Positions 17,797-27,885 of a stretch of 64,000 nucleotides of DNA are shown here, piece after piece. The translations under genes and the position numbers were made by a program. Below the pieces are notes generated by a model, which saw nothing but the letters and a program-made list of their open reading frames with translations, was not told the origin of the DNA and ran no database searches. The DNA is taken from contig NZ_QHCS01000009.1 in the NCBI RefSeq assembly GCF_003545875.1, positions 44,543-108,542 of the forward strand, given 5' to 3'. How positions within the stretch are numbered: position 1 is the first letter of the stretch; each line of letters opens with the position of its first letter. The DNA comes from Leptospira stimsonii. Lineage in GTDB: Bacteria > Spirochaetota > Leptospiria > Leptospirales > Leptospiraceae.

Positions 17797-20700
17797 CTAT
17801 TGAATATCCTTATTCCTTTCCATGAAGTAAAAAAGCGATGGCAAGTAAATCAGAGTAACCAACATCTCCAACGTGAGACCTCCAACGATAACGGTCGCAA
17901 GGGGTCTTTGCACATCCGATCCAATCCCTTTCGCAATCGTCGCCGGAATCAAACCTAAGAGCGCCAATAAGATAGTCATGATCCTCGGTCGGAACTGAAT
18001 CACTGCCGCATCCAAAACGGAAGTTTTCAAATTCTTTCCGCCCCTTTTTTTAAGCATGTGCATGAGTCTTGAAACGAAGAGTACGCCGGTCATAGTTGAA
18101 ATTCCGAATAGGGAGATAAAGCCGACTCCGGCTGAAACTGAAAAATTCATATCTCGAAAGAAAAGAGCAAGTAGCCCTCCGCCTATGGAAATCGGAATTC
18201 CTGACATCGCAAGAAAGACCAACTGAGGACTTCGAAAGAGGGCATAGAGAATAAAAAAAATGGCAATGAGCGTCAAAGGAATTACGAAACGAAGTCTCAA
18301 AGCGGCTCGATTCAAATTTTCAAATTGTCCTCCCCAGTGGATTTCGATTCCTTCGGGAATTTTGATTTTTTCTTCCACTTTTTGTTTCGCCTCTGCGACA
18401 AAGCTTCCCTGATCTCTTCCTCGAATGTTGGTTCTTACAGAAATTTGTCTTTTACCGTCCTGTCTCTGAATGATCGTCGGCCCGTCTTTGAAGTCTATCT
18501 TCGCAAGTTCCGAAAGCGGAATTCGCGCGCCGCTCGGACTCGTGATCAATAGGGTCTGAACCGAATCTATGGAAGATCGGAAGTCGTTCGTATATCTTAC
18601 GACGATTTCAAATCGTCTGGATTGATCGTAAAGAATGCCTACTTTTTTTCCTCCGATAGCGGCTTCCATGGTATCTAAGATTTCCGAAGCATTGATTCCG
18701 TATCTCGCCGCTTGTTTCCTATCGATCGCGATCGTTAGTTGCGCTTGATCCCCTTCTTGTTCGATTCCGGATTCGGTTGCACCTCTGATTTCGGAAATTA
18801 CGGATAAGATTTCCTTCCCGAAATTTCGAAGCGCATCTAAATCTTCTCCATTGATCAGGATTGCAAGATCGGAAACACTACCTGTGACGGATTCCGTTAC
18901 GTTATCCAAAATCGGTTGTGAAAAAAGAAAATTCGTTCCCGGTAAGGTTTCCTGAAGTTCTTTTTTGATTCTTTCAACGAGATGTCTTTTGGAGATGTTC
19001 TCCTTCCAAGTCGAATAGTCCTTGAGTCCGATCAATATTTCCATTCTGTTCGGTCCATAAGGGTCTGTTCCTTCGTCGTTTCTTCCCAATTGAATCAAAA
19101 CGGAAGAGACCGGTTCATTTTTTAAAATCTTATTTCTGATGATTGATATATATTTTTCAGAACTTTTTAGGGCGATTCCGGAAGGGAAAAAACATCGTAT
19201 ATTGATAGATCCTTCATCAAGTTCGGGAAGAAATTCCGTTCCTAGTTTAAAGTAAGAATAAGTTCCAATTCCGACGACAAAAGCGAGAGAAAGTGCGACT
19301 ACTTTACCGGGAGCGTTCAACCTTATACTTAGAAAATCTGAATAAAAGGATTGGATTTTTTGGAAGACTGGATTTTTCCATTCCAAAGATTCGTTTCCGC
19401 TTTGTTCTAACTTCGATCTATAAAGAAAAGTCATAAGAACGGGGATCAAGGTAAGAGCGATGAACATACTTCCGAAAATTGCGAAGGCTAAAGTGAATGC
19501 CATGGGAGAAAAAAGTCTTCCTTCGATTCTCTGAAACGTAAAAATCGGAAGATAGGCAAGAATGATGATGGAGATCGAAAAGAAAATTTCGGTTCCTACT
19601 TCTTTTGTAGAAGCGATCGTAATTTCTTCCATCTCCTTAAAGGAAAGTCCGGATCGTTTTTCTTCCTTCGCTTCTTTGTATTTTCTGGAAATGTTATCCA
19701 CGATGACGACGGCTCCGTCCACGATGATCCCGAAGTCGATCGCGCCTAAGGACAGAAGGTTCGCTGGAATGTTTGTGATTTTCATCATCGTAAAGGCGAA
19801 AAGAAGAGAAAGTGGAATCGTGCAAGCGACGACGAGAGCGGATCGAATGCTTCCGATAAAAAAAATCAAAACTAAGACTACGATGCTGACTCCTTCGAAT
19901 AAGGTTCGGGAAATCGTTCTTACCGTATACTGAACTAGATCGCTTCGGTCGTAGGTTGCCGTGAGTCGAACCCCTTCCGGAAGGGACTTACGATTGATGT
20001 CTTCTATTTTTCTCTTGATCCGATCGACAACTTCGGAAGGATTTTCTCCTCTTCTCATGGCGATCAAACCTTGAATACCTGATTCTCTCATTCTGATTTT
20101 GGAAGAATTCGGATCTCTCAAAGCGTAACTAAAAACTCCGTCCGGTCGTTTCGGATATTCTTCAACCGATGCAAGATTACCGATATAGATAGGAGTTCCT
20201 CCGGAAGAGGCTACGACAGTGTTCCGAATGTCGTCCATATTCTGAATCGCTCCCAAACCTCTTACAGCAAAACCTTGATCTCCTCGGATAAGCGTATGTC
20301 CTCCCGTGTTTCTGTTGTTGGATTGAAGTGCGTCGATTACGTCTTGTAAGGTGAGATTGTAACGATAGATTCGATTCGGAGAGGTGATGATATGGTACTG
20401 TTTTGTAAGACCTCCGAAATTGACGACGTCGGCAACGCCCGAAATCTGGCGTAAAGAAGGAACGATCACCCAGTCTTGAAGCGTTCTCAGATCCATGCTC
20501 GTCCATTCTTCTCCCGCCTCGATCGTATAACGGTAGATTTCTCCTACCGGTCCGGTGAGAGGAGCCAGATTGACATCCGCTTCTTCGGGAAGATTGGTTG
20601 ATCCGATTTTTTCGAGTACGAGTTGCCTTGCCATAAAATCAGTAACGCCGTCTTCGAAGATTAACTGTAAAATACTGAGTCCGAAGATTGTTTTCGATCT

Positions 20701-20946
20701 TCTTGTTAAAACATAAGGAACGGAATTCAATTCTCTTTCGAGAGGAAGGGTTATTTGTCGTTCCACTTCTAAAGCCGCCTTACCGGGGAAAAGGGCGATT
20801 ACGGTGACCTGAGTATCTCCTACATCGGGGTAGGCTTCTTTTTTTAAATTACTCCAAGACCAAATGCCGATACAAAAAATAGAAAGTGCCAAAAGAACGG
20901 TAGGTACCCTTTTTTTAAGAGAGGTTTCAATCAGTTTATCGATCAT
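17797..20946 (-). CDS. czcA: Heavy-metal RND efflux pump, inner-membrane subunit
   Basis: This 1049-residue HME-RND transporter (CzcA/CusA type) exports metal cations from cytoplasm or periplasm through the adaptor and outer-membrane channel, driven by protons. The N-terminus (IETSLKKRVPTVLLALSIF) is the first of twelve membrane helices. Helix 4 carries LGAIDFGIIVDGAVVIVDN, where the Asp pair forms the proton relay typical of HME-RND pumps. Two large periplasmic loops separate the helices. The gene starts 2 bp after the adaptor gene stops. Whether zinc, cobalt, nickel, cadmium or copper/silver is exported cannot be assigned from what I can see. Confidence 0.93.
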   Translation of the reverse strand: MIDKLIETSLKKRVPTVLLALSIFCIGIWSWSNLKKEAYPDVGDTQVTVIALFPGKAALEVERQITLPLERELNSVPYVLTRRSKTIFGLSILQLIFEDGVTDFMARQLVLEKIGSTNLPEEADVNLAPLTGPVGEIYRYTIEAGEEWTSMDLRTLQDWVIVPSLRQISGVADVVNFGGLTKQYHIITSPNRIYRYNLTLQDVIDALQSNNRNTGGHTLIRGDQGFAVRGLGAIQNMDDIRNTVVASSGGTPIYIGNLASVEEYPKRPDGVFSYALRDPNSSKIRMRESGIQGLIAMRRGENPSEVVDRIKRKIEDINRKSLPEGVRLTATYDRSDLVQYTVRTISRTLFEGVSIVVLVLIFFIGSIRSALVVACTIPLSLLFAFTMMKITNIPANLLSLGAIDFGIIVDGAVVIVDNISRKYKEAKEEKRSGLSFKEMEEITIASTKEVGTEIFFSISIIILAYLPIFTFQRIEGRLFSPMAFTLAFAIFGSMFIALTLIPVLMTFLYRSKLEQSGNESLEWKNPVFQKIQSFYSDFLSIRLNAPGKVVALSLAFVVGIGTYSYFKLGTEFLPELDEGSINIRCFFPSGIALKSSEKYISIIRNKILKNEPVSSVLIQLGRNDEGTDPYGPNRMEILIGLKDYSTWKENISKRHLVERIKKELQETLPGTNFLFSQPILDNVTESVTGSVSDLAILINGEDLDALRNFGKEILSVISEIRGATESGIEQEGDQAQLTIAIDRKQAARYGINASEILDTMEAAIGGKKVGILYDQSRRFEIVVRYTNDFRSSIDSVQTLLITSPSGARIPLSELAKIDFKDGPTIIQRQDGKRQISVRTNIRGRDQGSFVAEAKQKVEEKIKIPEGIEIHWGGQFENLNRAALRLRFVIPLTLIAIFFILYALFRSPQLVFLAMSGIPISIGGGLLALFFRDMNFSVSAGVGFISLFGISTMTGVLFVSRLMHMLKKRGGKNLKTSVLDAAVIQFRPRIMTILLALLGLIPATIAKGIGSDVQRPLATVIVGGLTLEMLVTLIYLPSLFYFMERNKDIQ

Positions 20947-20948
20947 TT

Positions 20949-21983
20949 TTAGAACCCGAAACTGATCCCTTTTAAAAGAATGGCTCCGTCGACGACGATC
21001 TCGTCGCCTTCTGAAAGTCCTTCTTTGACGATGGATCTTTCTTCTCCCGAAGTTCCTAGGACGACATGAATTCGTCTGAAAGAAGTTTCATCCTCCTTTA
21101 GAAAAACGTAATTCTTTTCATCCACGGTAACGATCGCCTTATTGGGAACGGAAAGAACGGAGGAGCGAGGATCGCCGAAGTCGACTCTTGCAAACATGCC
21201 AGGAAGAATTTTTTCTTTCGTATTTTTGAGAGTGACTCGAACCTTTACGGCTCTCAAAACGGGATCGATTACTTCTCCGACCGCTTCCGCCTTTCCGATG
21301 AAAATCTTTCCGGGAAAAGAAGAGAATTGAATTTTCACTTCTTCGCCTCTCTCAACCTCGCTCAACTGTGACTCCGGAACGTCGCAAATGATCCAATAGG
21401 AAGATCCGGAGACGTCGTCCAATTCTTTGGGATTGAACCCGATCGTTCTGAGTCTGGATTCAGCTTCAGAAGACTCCGCCTTAGCAACGGCAAAATTCGC
21501 TTCAGCTTCAGTGACATCCCTTCTTGTCGCCGCTTGATTGACGAACATGTCTTTTACTCGAGCCAAGTCCTTATATGCCTTCGAAGTCACCGCTCTCGCA
21601 CGTTTGTATTCTGAATAAAGATGTGTTGTTTCCCCCGAATCGAAGAGGATCAATTTTTCACCCGAATTGACGGAGGTATTGATACTCGCGATAACTCTCG
21701 CAGAGGCGATCACTGAAAATGCTGCGTTTCCTATCCCGAGCTTTTGGTAGACTAAGCGAGAGAGTCCAGGGTGGTCTTTCGGGAATTCGATTCTTATTCC
21801 ACCTTCCGTGATACGTGGGCTGCGATCTTTTTCCAATCTCCAGTGATCTTCCGCCTTTTTGGATGCTCGCCAATGCTGAAAGAACACGGTAAAAATTAGG
21901 ATGAGAATCGAAGCAGACCAAATGAGTCTCGGCTTTTTCTTATAGAGTCGGACTATCGAATCCATAATCTCGTTTATTTTCAT
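20949..21983 (-). CDS. czcB: RND efflux periplasmic adaptor
   Basis: This 344-residue membrane-fusion protein has one N-terminal membrane anchor (LIWSASILILIFTVFFQHW), a short lipoyl/hairpin region (ASARVIASINTSVNSGEKL, coiled coil ~130-180 with VTEAEANFAVAKAESSEAES), and beta-barrel and membrane-proximal domains (DVPESQLSEVERGEEVKI, LPGMFARVDF, LSVPNKAIV). It bridges the RND pump and the TolC-like channel. Its start overlaps the stop of the upstream channel gene by 4 bp (ATGA), consistent with translational coupling. It is shorter than typical CzcB and lacks a His-rich metal-binding extension. Confidence 0.9.
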   Translation of the reverse strand: MKINEIMDSIVRLYKKKPRLIWSASILILIFTVFFQHWRASKKAEDHWRLEKDRSPRITEGGIRIEFPKDHPGLSRLVYQKLGIGNAAFSVIASARVIASINTSVNSGEKLILFDSGETTHLYSEYKRARAVTSKAYKDLARVKDMFVNQAATRRDVTEAEANFAVAKAESSEAESRLRTIGFNPKELDDVSGSSYWIICDVPESQLSEVERGEEVKIQFSSFPGKIFIGKAEAVGEVIDPVLRAVKVRVTLKNTKEKILPGMFARVDFGDPRSSVLSVPNKAIVTVDEKNYVFLKEDETSFRRIHVVLGTSGEERSIVKEGLSEGDEIVVDGAILLKGISFGF

Positions 21984-23326
21984 TTTCCGATCTCCAATAC
22001 GGTACTTCCTAACGTGAAATTAACGGATTCTAAACTTTCGATTCTATCGGATTGTAAACGAATCATCTTCAAAAAGCTATCGCTATACGACTCGAAAAAA
22101 TCGGCAAACTCCAAAATTGTAAGATATTTCTTTCGATAATTCTCGATCATAAGTCCCGCAAGATTCTGATAGTCTTTTGTGAAGGAATCCTTATATTCTA
22201 AGAGCAGTCTTTCCTTTTCCTTTGCTTTTCCAGTTGCGGAAAGAACTTCCGAACGGATACGGAGCGCCTTTTCTTCATAGGAAGCTTTTTTAGATGCGAG
22301 AATTAATTCCGATTCCTTTATGTTTCCTTGATTTCGATCAAAAGTTGGTAGTGCCATGGAAACGGTGATTCCGTAGTAGTTATTGATGTAATTCCCGGCG
22401 CGATCCCAATTCCCACCTAGTTTTAAGTCCGGGATGGCGAGTGATTTTTGAAGTGCGAGGTTTGTCTGCTCCGCTTTGATCGAAAACTCCAATGCCTTGA
22501 GATCCGGTCTTTTTTCGAGGGCAATCAGAAGAAGTTCCTGACCGGTTTTAGCAAGGATCGGATTTTGCGTTTCCTCCAAGTCGATGATTTCGACTTCTAA
22601 CGTGGATTCCATATACTCCGGTTCATTGATTAACATTTTTAGAATATTCTCTTTTTCAACTATTCCGCTGACAATCTCGGATCTATCGGTTTCTAAGCGA
22701 AAGAGGATCGATTTGAGCCTTAAAACTTCTGAGAGAAGTATATCCCGATTCTTATACACTGCCTTAGAACTTTTAATCGTCTTTCGGATCGATTTAATAT
22801 TCTCATCGAAAAATTCGAGGGACTTTTTTAGATAGAATAACTTGTAGAAATTGACTCTTAATTCCAACTTTAATGTTCTGAGAAGATCATAGAAGTCTTG
22901 TTCCGAGCTGTTTGTTCTCCACTGAGCTAATCTAATTCTTTTGTCCCGCTTCCCCGCAAGTACGAAGAGCTGTTCAATCTGAATAGCCGTTTGCCCGTTC
23001 TTGGATGTATCAAGATATCGGCCTGTATTCTGATTGTACACGTTTTGATCTAAGGAAAGAATCGGATTGTCCCAAAGTCGAGCCTGTAGGATCTCGGCCT
23101 TAGAAGCGTCGACTTCCAGACGTTTTACTAATAAGGACAAATTATTTCTCAAGAAAAGTTCTTCTGCTCTTTTAAGGGAAAGGATCAATTTAGGTTGAGA
23201 TCCCGATTCTTCCTTTGAATTTAGTCCCGTTAAAAATCCGACCGAGTCTTGAGAACTTTCGGCATAGATTCCGAATAAAAATGAAAGATGGAATATAATA
23301 AATACACAAATGAGCGAACTACGCAT
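21980..23326 (-). CDS. czcC: TolC-family outer-membrane efflux channel
   Basis: This 448-residue outer-membrane factor has an N-terminal signal (ICVFIIFHLSFLFGIYA) followed by the duplicated helical repeats of the OEP family: LSLKRAEELFLRNNLSLLVK, and in the second half ALEKRPDLKALEFSIKAEQT with GITVSMALPTFDRNQGNIKE. It forms the trimeric exit duct for the RND pump. It is the first of three overlapping or adjacent efflux genes. The ATG at 23326 follows TAGGAGCC. A small protein gene lies 71 bp upstream in the same orientation and may belong to the operon. Confidence 0.9.
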   Translation of the reverse strand: MRSSLICVFIIFHLSFLFGIYAESSQDSVGFLTGLNSKEESGSQPKLILSLKRAEELFLRNNLSLLVKRLEVDASKAEILQARLWDNPILSLDQNVYNQNTGRYLDTSKNGQTAIQIEQLFVLAGKRDKRIRLAQWRTNSSEQDFYDLLRTLKLELRVNFYKLFYLKKSLEFFDENIKSIRKTIKSSKAVYKNRDILLSEVLRLKSILFRLETDRSEIVSGIVEKENILKMLINEPEYMESTLEVEIIDLEETQNPILAKTGQELLLIALEKRPDLKALEFSIKAEQTNLALQKSLAIPDLKLGGNWDRAGNYINNYYGITVSMALPTFDRNQGNIKESELILASKKASYEEKALRIRSEVLSATGKAKEKERLLLEYKDSFTKDYQNLAGLMIENYRKKYLTILEFADFFESYSDSFLKMIRLQSDRIESLESVNFTLGSTVLEIGK

Positions 23327-23397
23327 AAAGGCTCCTATTGATTGACGAGAAGATAGCAGATTCTATCAAAAAAACAGAACTCTGCGAGTCATTTAAT

Positions 23398-23754
23398 TCA
23401 TATGATCGGAGGAGGTAGGTTGATTAAAAAGTAAGAAAGCCGTGCGGAAAAATTATTAGAATAATATAATATACTATTAAACAAAAGGGATTTCAAAGAG
23501 ACTTTCGAGGAAATTAAATCTAAATCTTCGGATTCTATAGAATCGTCCATCCAAGAAGGGGAAATTACGGTCTCATCGCCTTCAAAGGAGCCGGCCGGAA
23601 CCTTGTGCTTTGAAGCTTTGGATCCGCTGAAAATATTCGAAGAATCGAATGACGGGATCTCATCCCAATGGATGAGGTGTAGAAAGGAGAAATTTAGGAA
23701 AACCACCGGAAACAACAAAATGAGTGAGCATCGTAGGCGGCGGACTAATTCCAT
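23398..23754 (-). CDS. Small secreted or membrane-anchored protein upstream of the efflux operon
   Basis: This 118-residue protein has an N-terminal hydrophobic stretch (CSLILLFPVVFLNFSFLHL), a polar mid-region rich in Ser and acidic residues and a hydrophobic C-terminus ending in NLPPPII. I do not recognise a family. Its position as the first gene before czcC suggests an accessory role such as metal sensing or periplasmic binding, but few metal-ligand residues are visible. The start codon is uncertain because no clear ribosome binding site precedes the ATG at 23754. Confidence 0.5.
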   Translation of the reverse strand: MELVRRLRCSLILLFPVVFLNFSFLHLIHWDEIPSFDSSNIFSGSKASKHKVPAGSFEGDETVISPSWMDDSIESEDLDLISSKVSLKSLLFNSILYYSNNFSARLSYFLINLPPPII

Positions 23755-24187
23755 CTACGTCATAGATTCACATTTTACGAAAAGGAAAAGTGTTTTTCCG
23801 AATCATCGCAGAGAAATATAAAATCAGAAAATTCCGGAAATATTTTTCCTATCGCTCTGAACTGTTGAACCATTTTTCGCTTGGTTTTGTCTGGAAGCTG
23901 ATCCGAACGAGAATCCAATCCTCCCAACTATTGAAGACGCGTTTCTACCTGATGAGAGTGGCAAATAACTTAGGTTCGGAGAGAGATAAAAACCTTCCTT
24001 AATTTCTTAAATTACCGGCATTCGGAGATACTCAGCGAAAAAAAAATCCTTGAGCTGTCTCCGACTAAACTGGATTCATTTTATTTGGAGGTGATCATTA
24101 TCAACTCCATAGAGGGGGTCTGTGGAAAATGATATTTAATAATAAATGAATACAATAGAATCGTTTTTCAGCAGGGAGTAACAGACT
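23755..24187. other. Intergenic stretch without a supported gene
   Basis: A 70-codon plus-strand frame (23790-24002) has no recognisable domain and no ribosome binding site, and I treat it as chance. The stretch marks the change from the efflux region to decayed mobile DNA. Confidence 0.4.
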
Positions 24188-24520
24188 ATGAAAATAAGAA
24201 TTCTTCTTCTTTTGATGTTCATGATCACGTTCACCAGATGCAAAAAGTAGGGTAAAAAAGAAATCGCGACCGTCATAGAAAAAGTTGAAGTCACAAAGAT
24301 CGGCGTTTTAACTTCGATAAACTTTTGTTAGAAGCAATAAATAGTTATAAACGTAAGGATCAGAAGGAAATTCTGAAACAAACCGATTAGGCGATCGATC
24401 TCTATAAGAAGAAAATCGCTACTGCAAAAGGAAAAACGAAATCGTTCGTGGATGCAGTACTTAAATCCTTACAAAGCCTTCGTTTAAAACTTGAAAAAGA
24501 CGATTCAAATCTGGAAAAGC
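24188..24520 (+). pseudogene. Small lipoprotein gene, broken by stops and a frameshift
   Basis: An ATG at 24188 with GGGAG upstream starts a signal peptide (MKIRILLLLMFMITFTRC) that meets a TAG three codons after the lipobox Cys. Reading through gives GKKEIATVIEKVEVTKIGVL; after a frame change, LEAINSYKRKDQKEILKQTD meets a second TAG, then YKKKIATAKGKTKSFVDAVL continues. It was evidently a helical lipoprotein of ~110 residues. Its 3' end abuts an IS256 relic, which probably truncated it. Confidence 0.7.
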
Positions 24521-24531
24521 TCAGCCAACCT

Positions 24532-25320
24532 TTGTCCTTCTCTTAATCTCTTTAATGATTCTTTCTAAAGGATTGTTTGTTCGAATCTTTCTCCAATGTT
24601 CGGAAGGAAAGTCCATGTAAGCAAGCTTCTCTTCGATTCCATCGGTGAGAAGCTTGGAAGATTCCTTCAATTTCCTTTCGATCAATCTTTCGACCACAAA
24701 GTTAGTTTTCTTTAAGGCTTCTTCTTTGTTCTCTTGAGATGAATCGCGTTCAGCTTCTGAGAAATCACTTTAAAGGAACTTCTGAGAGCTTTCACAAAGA
24801 CATTCCTGTAGAAATGGACGATACATCTTTGCCATTTAGATTCAGGAAAGAAGTAAGGTATCGATTCCACTAAGCCAAGACGTTTGTCTGAGATGATTAA
24901 GGTCACCCCTTTGAGACCTCGGTCCTTTAGATGTTTTAGGAAAGCTTGCCGACTTTCCTTTTCCTCTCTGCAACCTTCTGAATTAACTCCTATGGCTACG
25001 ATAATCGCTACGTTACGAACTTCTTCACCCCAGGACTTCTTCAAGTAAAGTCCATCTAAATAAACATACGATATTATTCATCTTCGATAGATTGAATTCT
25101 CCATTCGTCGATTTAAACAAAGACTTTCTGATTTAGTTTGCTGATGGTTGAAGGTGAGACCTTGGTTCCCCAGAGGCTTTCGGTGATGTCCTCCACTCTT
25201 CTGACCGAACCCCTCGCGAGATACATTTCTACGAGAGCTTCTTCTACCGAGCTCTCTCTGCGTTTGTATCTTTCGAAGACCATCTTCTTCGCTGAACAGA
25301 GGTGATCACATGGACCATGT
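24532..25320 (-). pseudogene. IS256 family transposase relic
   Basis: The minus strand carries mutator-type transposase blocks in several frames. A central part (25044-24712) includes VAIIVAIGVNSEGCREE, KGVTLIISDKRLGLVESIPY and the WQRCIVHFYRNVF segment typical of IS256. A C-terminal part (24711-24532) has the HWRK(I)RTNNPLERIIKEIKRR-like block, and an N-terminal part lies at 25080-25320. Stops and frameshifts separate them. The C-terminal DNA is closely similar to the second relic at 8852-9562. Confidence 0.8.
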
Positions 25321-25378
25321 CATTGACTACTATTATTGTTTTGGAGCTAACTGAAGTGTATGGTTTTAAGTGCGGCAA

Positions 25379-26319
25379 CTACAGTTCCATCCAAGGAATC
25401 CCTTCATCGGAAAACAAAGGAACATCCTCTGGTAAAAAATCAAATAAAGGTTGAAGTGTTTTCTGTTTTTGATCTGGAACAGATGAAAGAATTACAGGAC
25501 CACCCTGAATCGCAATCGTATGACAAAGAGTTCCAATCTGATACTTACCTTTCTCTTCAGCAACTGAATCTGTTAGATAAATCGAAGCGGTCTGGCCTTT
25601 GTGCTTAAACCTTTTTCGAAATCCATTCGCTCTTTGAGAAGCAGAGAATAAGGCTAACGTATCGGTATGAACAACTGGCTTTCCTTCGATAAAAGGCTTC
25701 AAATCCCCTGTTCTGGCAGTTTTTTACCTTTCCAAGCTTTCTTTAGATCCTTTACCATCTCATCTTTGATCAAAGGAATCAAATCACTACAAAAGATCTG
25801 AAGTCTTCTTTTTAACAATGTTCCTGTGTTCTTAGAAACAGATAATTTTCTACAGATTGCTGAAGCCGAAAGACCTAATGGAAAGAGTTCAATCGATTCA
25901 ATCAGTAAGTAACTGAAGACCCACAACGGTAGCTTCAGATGTTCTAATGGAGTTCCGGAAGTCCTTGAATCTAGATAGTTACATTTAGGACAACGAATCC
26001 CATTTTCTCTAGTAGAGACTTCTTTGCTTAAAGGGACCTTGCAGTCAGGGCAACTTTTAGGATAGAGAGTAGAAAGCAGGTTCTTAGTAATCTGGGTATA
26101 ATAGTCAGTGTTTAAGTGAGGAAACTTTTGGCTAAAGCGATCTTTAGCAGTCAGTTTTTTGGGGAAAGGCTTAGTGGAGTGATTATAGTTCTGCGGAGCG
26201 TGGGGCTGAGTAGAGATCCTTTTTTACATGGAGCGGGTTGCAATACAGTGGAGCCGAGGACTTTCCGCAGGAAAGGTCGGACTCCGCTGTTTGCGTTGTG
26301 CGAAATGTAAGAAAGGAAT
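25379..26319 (-). pseudogene. Diverged, 3'-truncated copy of the zinc-ribbon transposase element
   Basis: The minus strand encodes the N-terminal two thirds of the transposase at 26224-27576 with many substitutions and at least one frameshift (near 25699-25702). It covers the zinc ribbon through DVPLFSDEGIPWMEL and then stops at unrelated DNA. Its outer end keeps the terminal repeat GCGAAATGTAAGAAAGGAAT (26300-26319). The intact copy begins 8 bp further on, in head-to-tail arrangement. Confidence 0.85.
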
Positions 26320-27576
26320 CTCTACAAATCCCTTCCCTACATTCCGCAATAATCCTAACTTCTTCTTTCCAACGAGTCTTTCTAAACCATAGACTCGAAT
26401 TCCTTTCAAAGCGGAATATTCATTTAGATAAAGGATACTATTCTCTGGTCGAATGTAACTGTAAGAAGCGAGAAAAGAATACTTAATACTTCTTTGAGTT
26501 CCTTCAGCAACTTGAGTATGAATTCCATTCTCTGACCAACGATTTCGCGCCCAGACATTTCTCTTTGTATCTTTAGCTCTTTTAGAATGATTAATACTTC
26601 TAAAGTTCTTGTTGTATCTTTCCATCCAAGGAATTCCTTCATCCGCAAATAAAGGAACATCTTCCGGTAAGAAAGCAAAGAGAGGCTGAAGTGTTTTCTG
26701 CTTTTGATCAGGAACAGATGAAAGGATTACCGGACCACCCTTAATCGCAAGAGTATGAACTAAAGTTCCGATCTGATACTTTCCTTTCTCTTCAGCAACG
26801 GAATCAGTTAAAAAGATAGAAGCTGTTTGACCTTTGTGTTTAAACCTTTTTCGATATCCATTGGCTCTTTGAGAAGCAGAGAACAATGCTAAAGTATCTG
26901 TATGAACAACTGGCTTTCCTTCGATAAAAGGCTTCAAATCCCCTGATTCTGGCAGTTTTTTACCCTTCCAAGCCTTCTTTAGGTCCTTTACCATCTCATC
27001 TTTAATGAAAGGGATTAGATCACTTAAGAAGATCTGAAGTCTTCTTTTTAACAGTGTTCCTGTGTTCTTAGAAACTGATAGTTTTCTACAAATAGCTGAA
27101 GCAGATAAACCTAATGGAAAGAGTTCAATCGATTCAATGAGAAGATAAGAGAACACCCACAACGGTAGTTTTAAATGTTCTAAGGGAGTTCCAGAAGTCC
27201 TTGAATCTAAATAGTTACATTCAGGACAGCGAATCACATTCTCTCGCGTGGAAACTTCTTTGCTAAGAGTAATTTTACAGTCAGGACAACTTTTAGGATA
27301 GAGAGTAGAAAGCAGGTTCTTAGTAATCTGAGTATAATAATCTGTGTTTAAGTGAGGAAACTTTTGGTTAAAGCGATCCTTGGCTGAAAGTGATTTAGAG
27401 GATTTGAGTGCTGAAGGTGAAGGAGTTTGGATATATTTTAGTTTTCCGCTTCTTACATGAGCTGTAGAAATCTCAGCTCCGAAGACGTTTCGAAGAAACG
27501 GATGGGAGGTGGGATTTGGCTTTGTGCGAAATGTAAGAAAGGAATATGCACCTGACATAGCGAAAATACTATACAT
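26224..27576 (-). CDS. Zinc-ribbon DDE transposase (IS1595-like)
   Basis: The open frame spans 450 codons. Residues ~95-120 form a zinc ribbon (CPDCK ... CPECNY), followed by a resolvase-like HTH (GLSASAICRKLSVSKNTGTL) and a DDE-type core with HTDTLALFSASQ, FADEGIPWMERYNKNFRSI and EGTQRSIKYSF. This domain order resembles IS1595/ISXO2 transposases, but the assignment is tentative. The true protein lies within 26328-27545: the first ~10 and last ~34 codons read through into flanking DNA, and the tail is translated from the start of the neighbouring relic. The frame is otherwise intact and matches the copy at 62783-64000. Confidence 0.8.
   Translation of the reverse strand: MYSIFAMSGAYSFLTFRTKPNPTSHPFLRNVFGAEISTAHVRSGKLKYIQTPSPSALKSSKSLSAKDRFNQKFPHLNTDYYTQITKNLLSTLYPKSCPDCKITLSKEVSTRENVIRCPECNYLDSRTSGTPLEHLKLPLWVFSYLLIESIELFPLGLSASAICRKLSVSKNTGTLLKRRLQIFLSDLIPFIKDEMVKDLKKAWKGKKLPESGDLKPFIEGKPVVHTDTLALFSASQRANGYRKRFKHKGQTASIFLTDSVAEEKGKYQIGTLVHTLAIKGGPVILSSVPDQKQKTLQPLFAFLPEDVPLFADEGIPWMERYNKNFRSINHSKRAKDTKRNVWARNRWSENGIHTQVAEGTQRSIKYSFLASYSYIRPENSILYLNEYSALKGIRVYGLERLVGKKKLGLLRNVGKGFVEIPFLHFAQRKQRSPTFPAESPRLHCIATRSM
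26328..27545 (-). mobile_element. Insertion sequence, 1218 bp, copy 1
   Basis: The ends are ATCCCTTCCCTACATTCCGC (26328-26347) and GCGAAATGTAAGAAAGGAAT (27526-27545), which are inverted repeats with four mismatches in 20. The second copy starts at 62783 with an offset of 36,455 bp. It matches in every stretch I compared, and the encoded proteins are identical up to the end of the element. No target duplication is visible around copy 1. Confidence 0.85.
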
Positions 27577-27636
27577 ATGTGGGACAAAACGTCAATCAGA
27601 ATAATTGAAAGTGGATTCGATTTTTGAATCTGTTTG

Positions 27637-27750
27637 CGTCGTAAGGTCTTGGTGTCTCTTTTTACACCTTAAAACAATTAAGACCTTTTTTACCAACCTC
27701 TATATTAATACTTATAGGTGTTGGTAGAAAACACCAGATTTTAAGCCGCC
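27637..27750. repeat. ~110-bp palindromic repeat, copy A
   Basis: It opens GCGTCGTAAGGTCTTGGTGT and closes ACACCAGATTTTAAGCCGC, which are imperfect inverted complements. The interior shares AATTAAGACC, a T-run with ACCAA, and GGTTGGTAGAAAACAC-like blocks with copies at 55083, 58903 and 61070, all in the same orientation. It lies 136 bp 3' of the small lipoprotein gene at 27886. A minus-strand open frame covering it is not a gene. Confidence 0.8.
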
Positions 27751-27885
27751 GTTTACTTACGAAAATTTTTAAGTTGAAGGTTATGAACCGCTCCGTGAGT
27801 TCCTTTGAAGTGAAATTTTGAAGAGGTTTGGAATTCTTAGAGCAAAAGTAATTACACGCAATACTCAATCTCCGGCATTCCGACT

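Noticed and set aside
23790..24002. 70-codon plus-strand frame rich in Arg and Phe
   Set aside because: No ribosome binding site, no family, and it lies among decayed mobile DNA.
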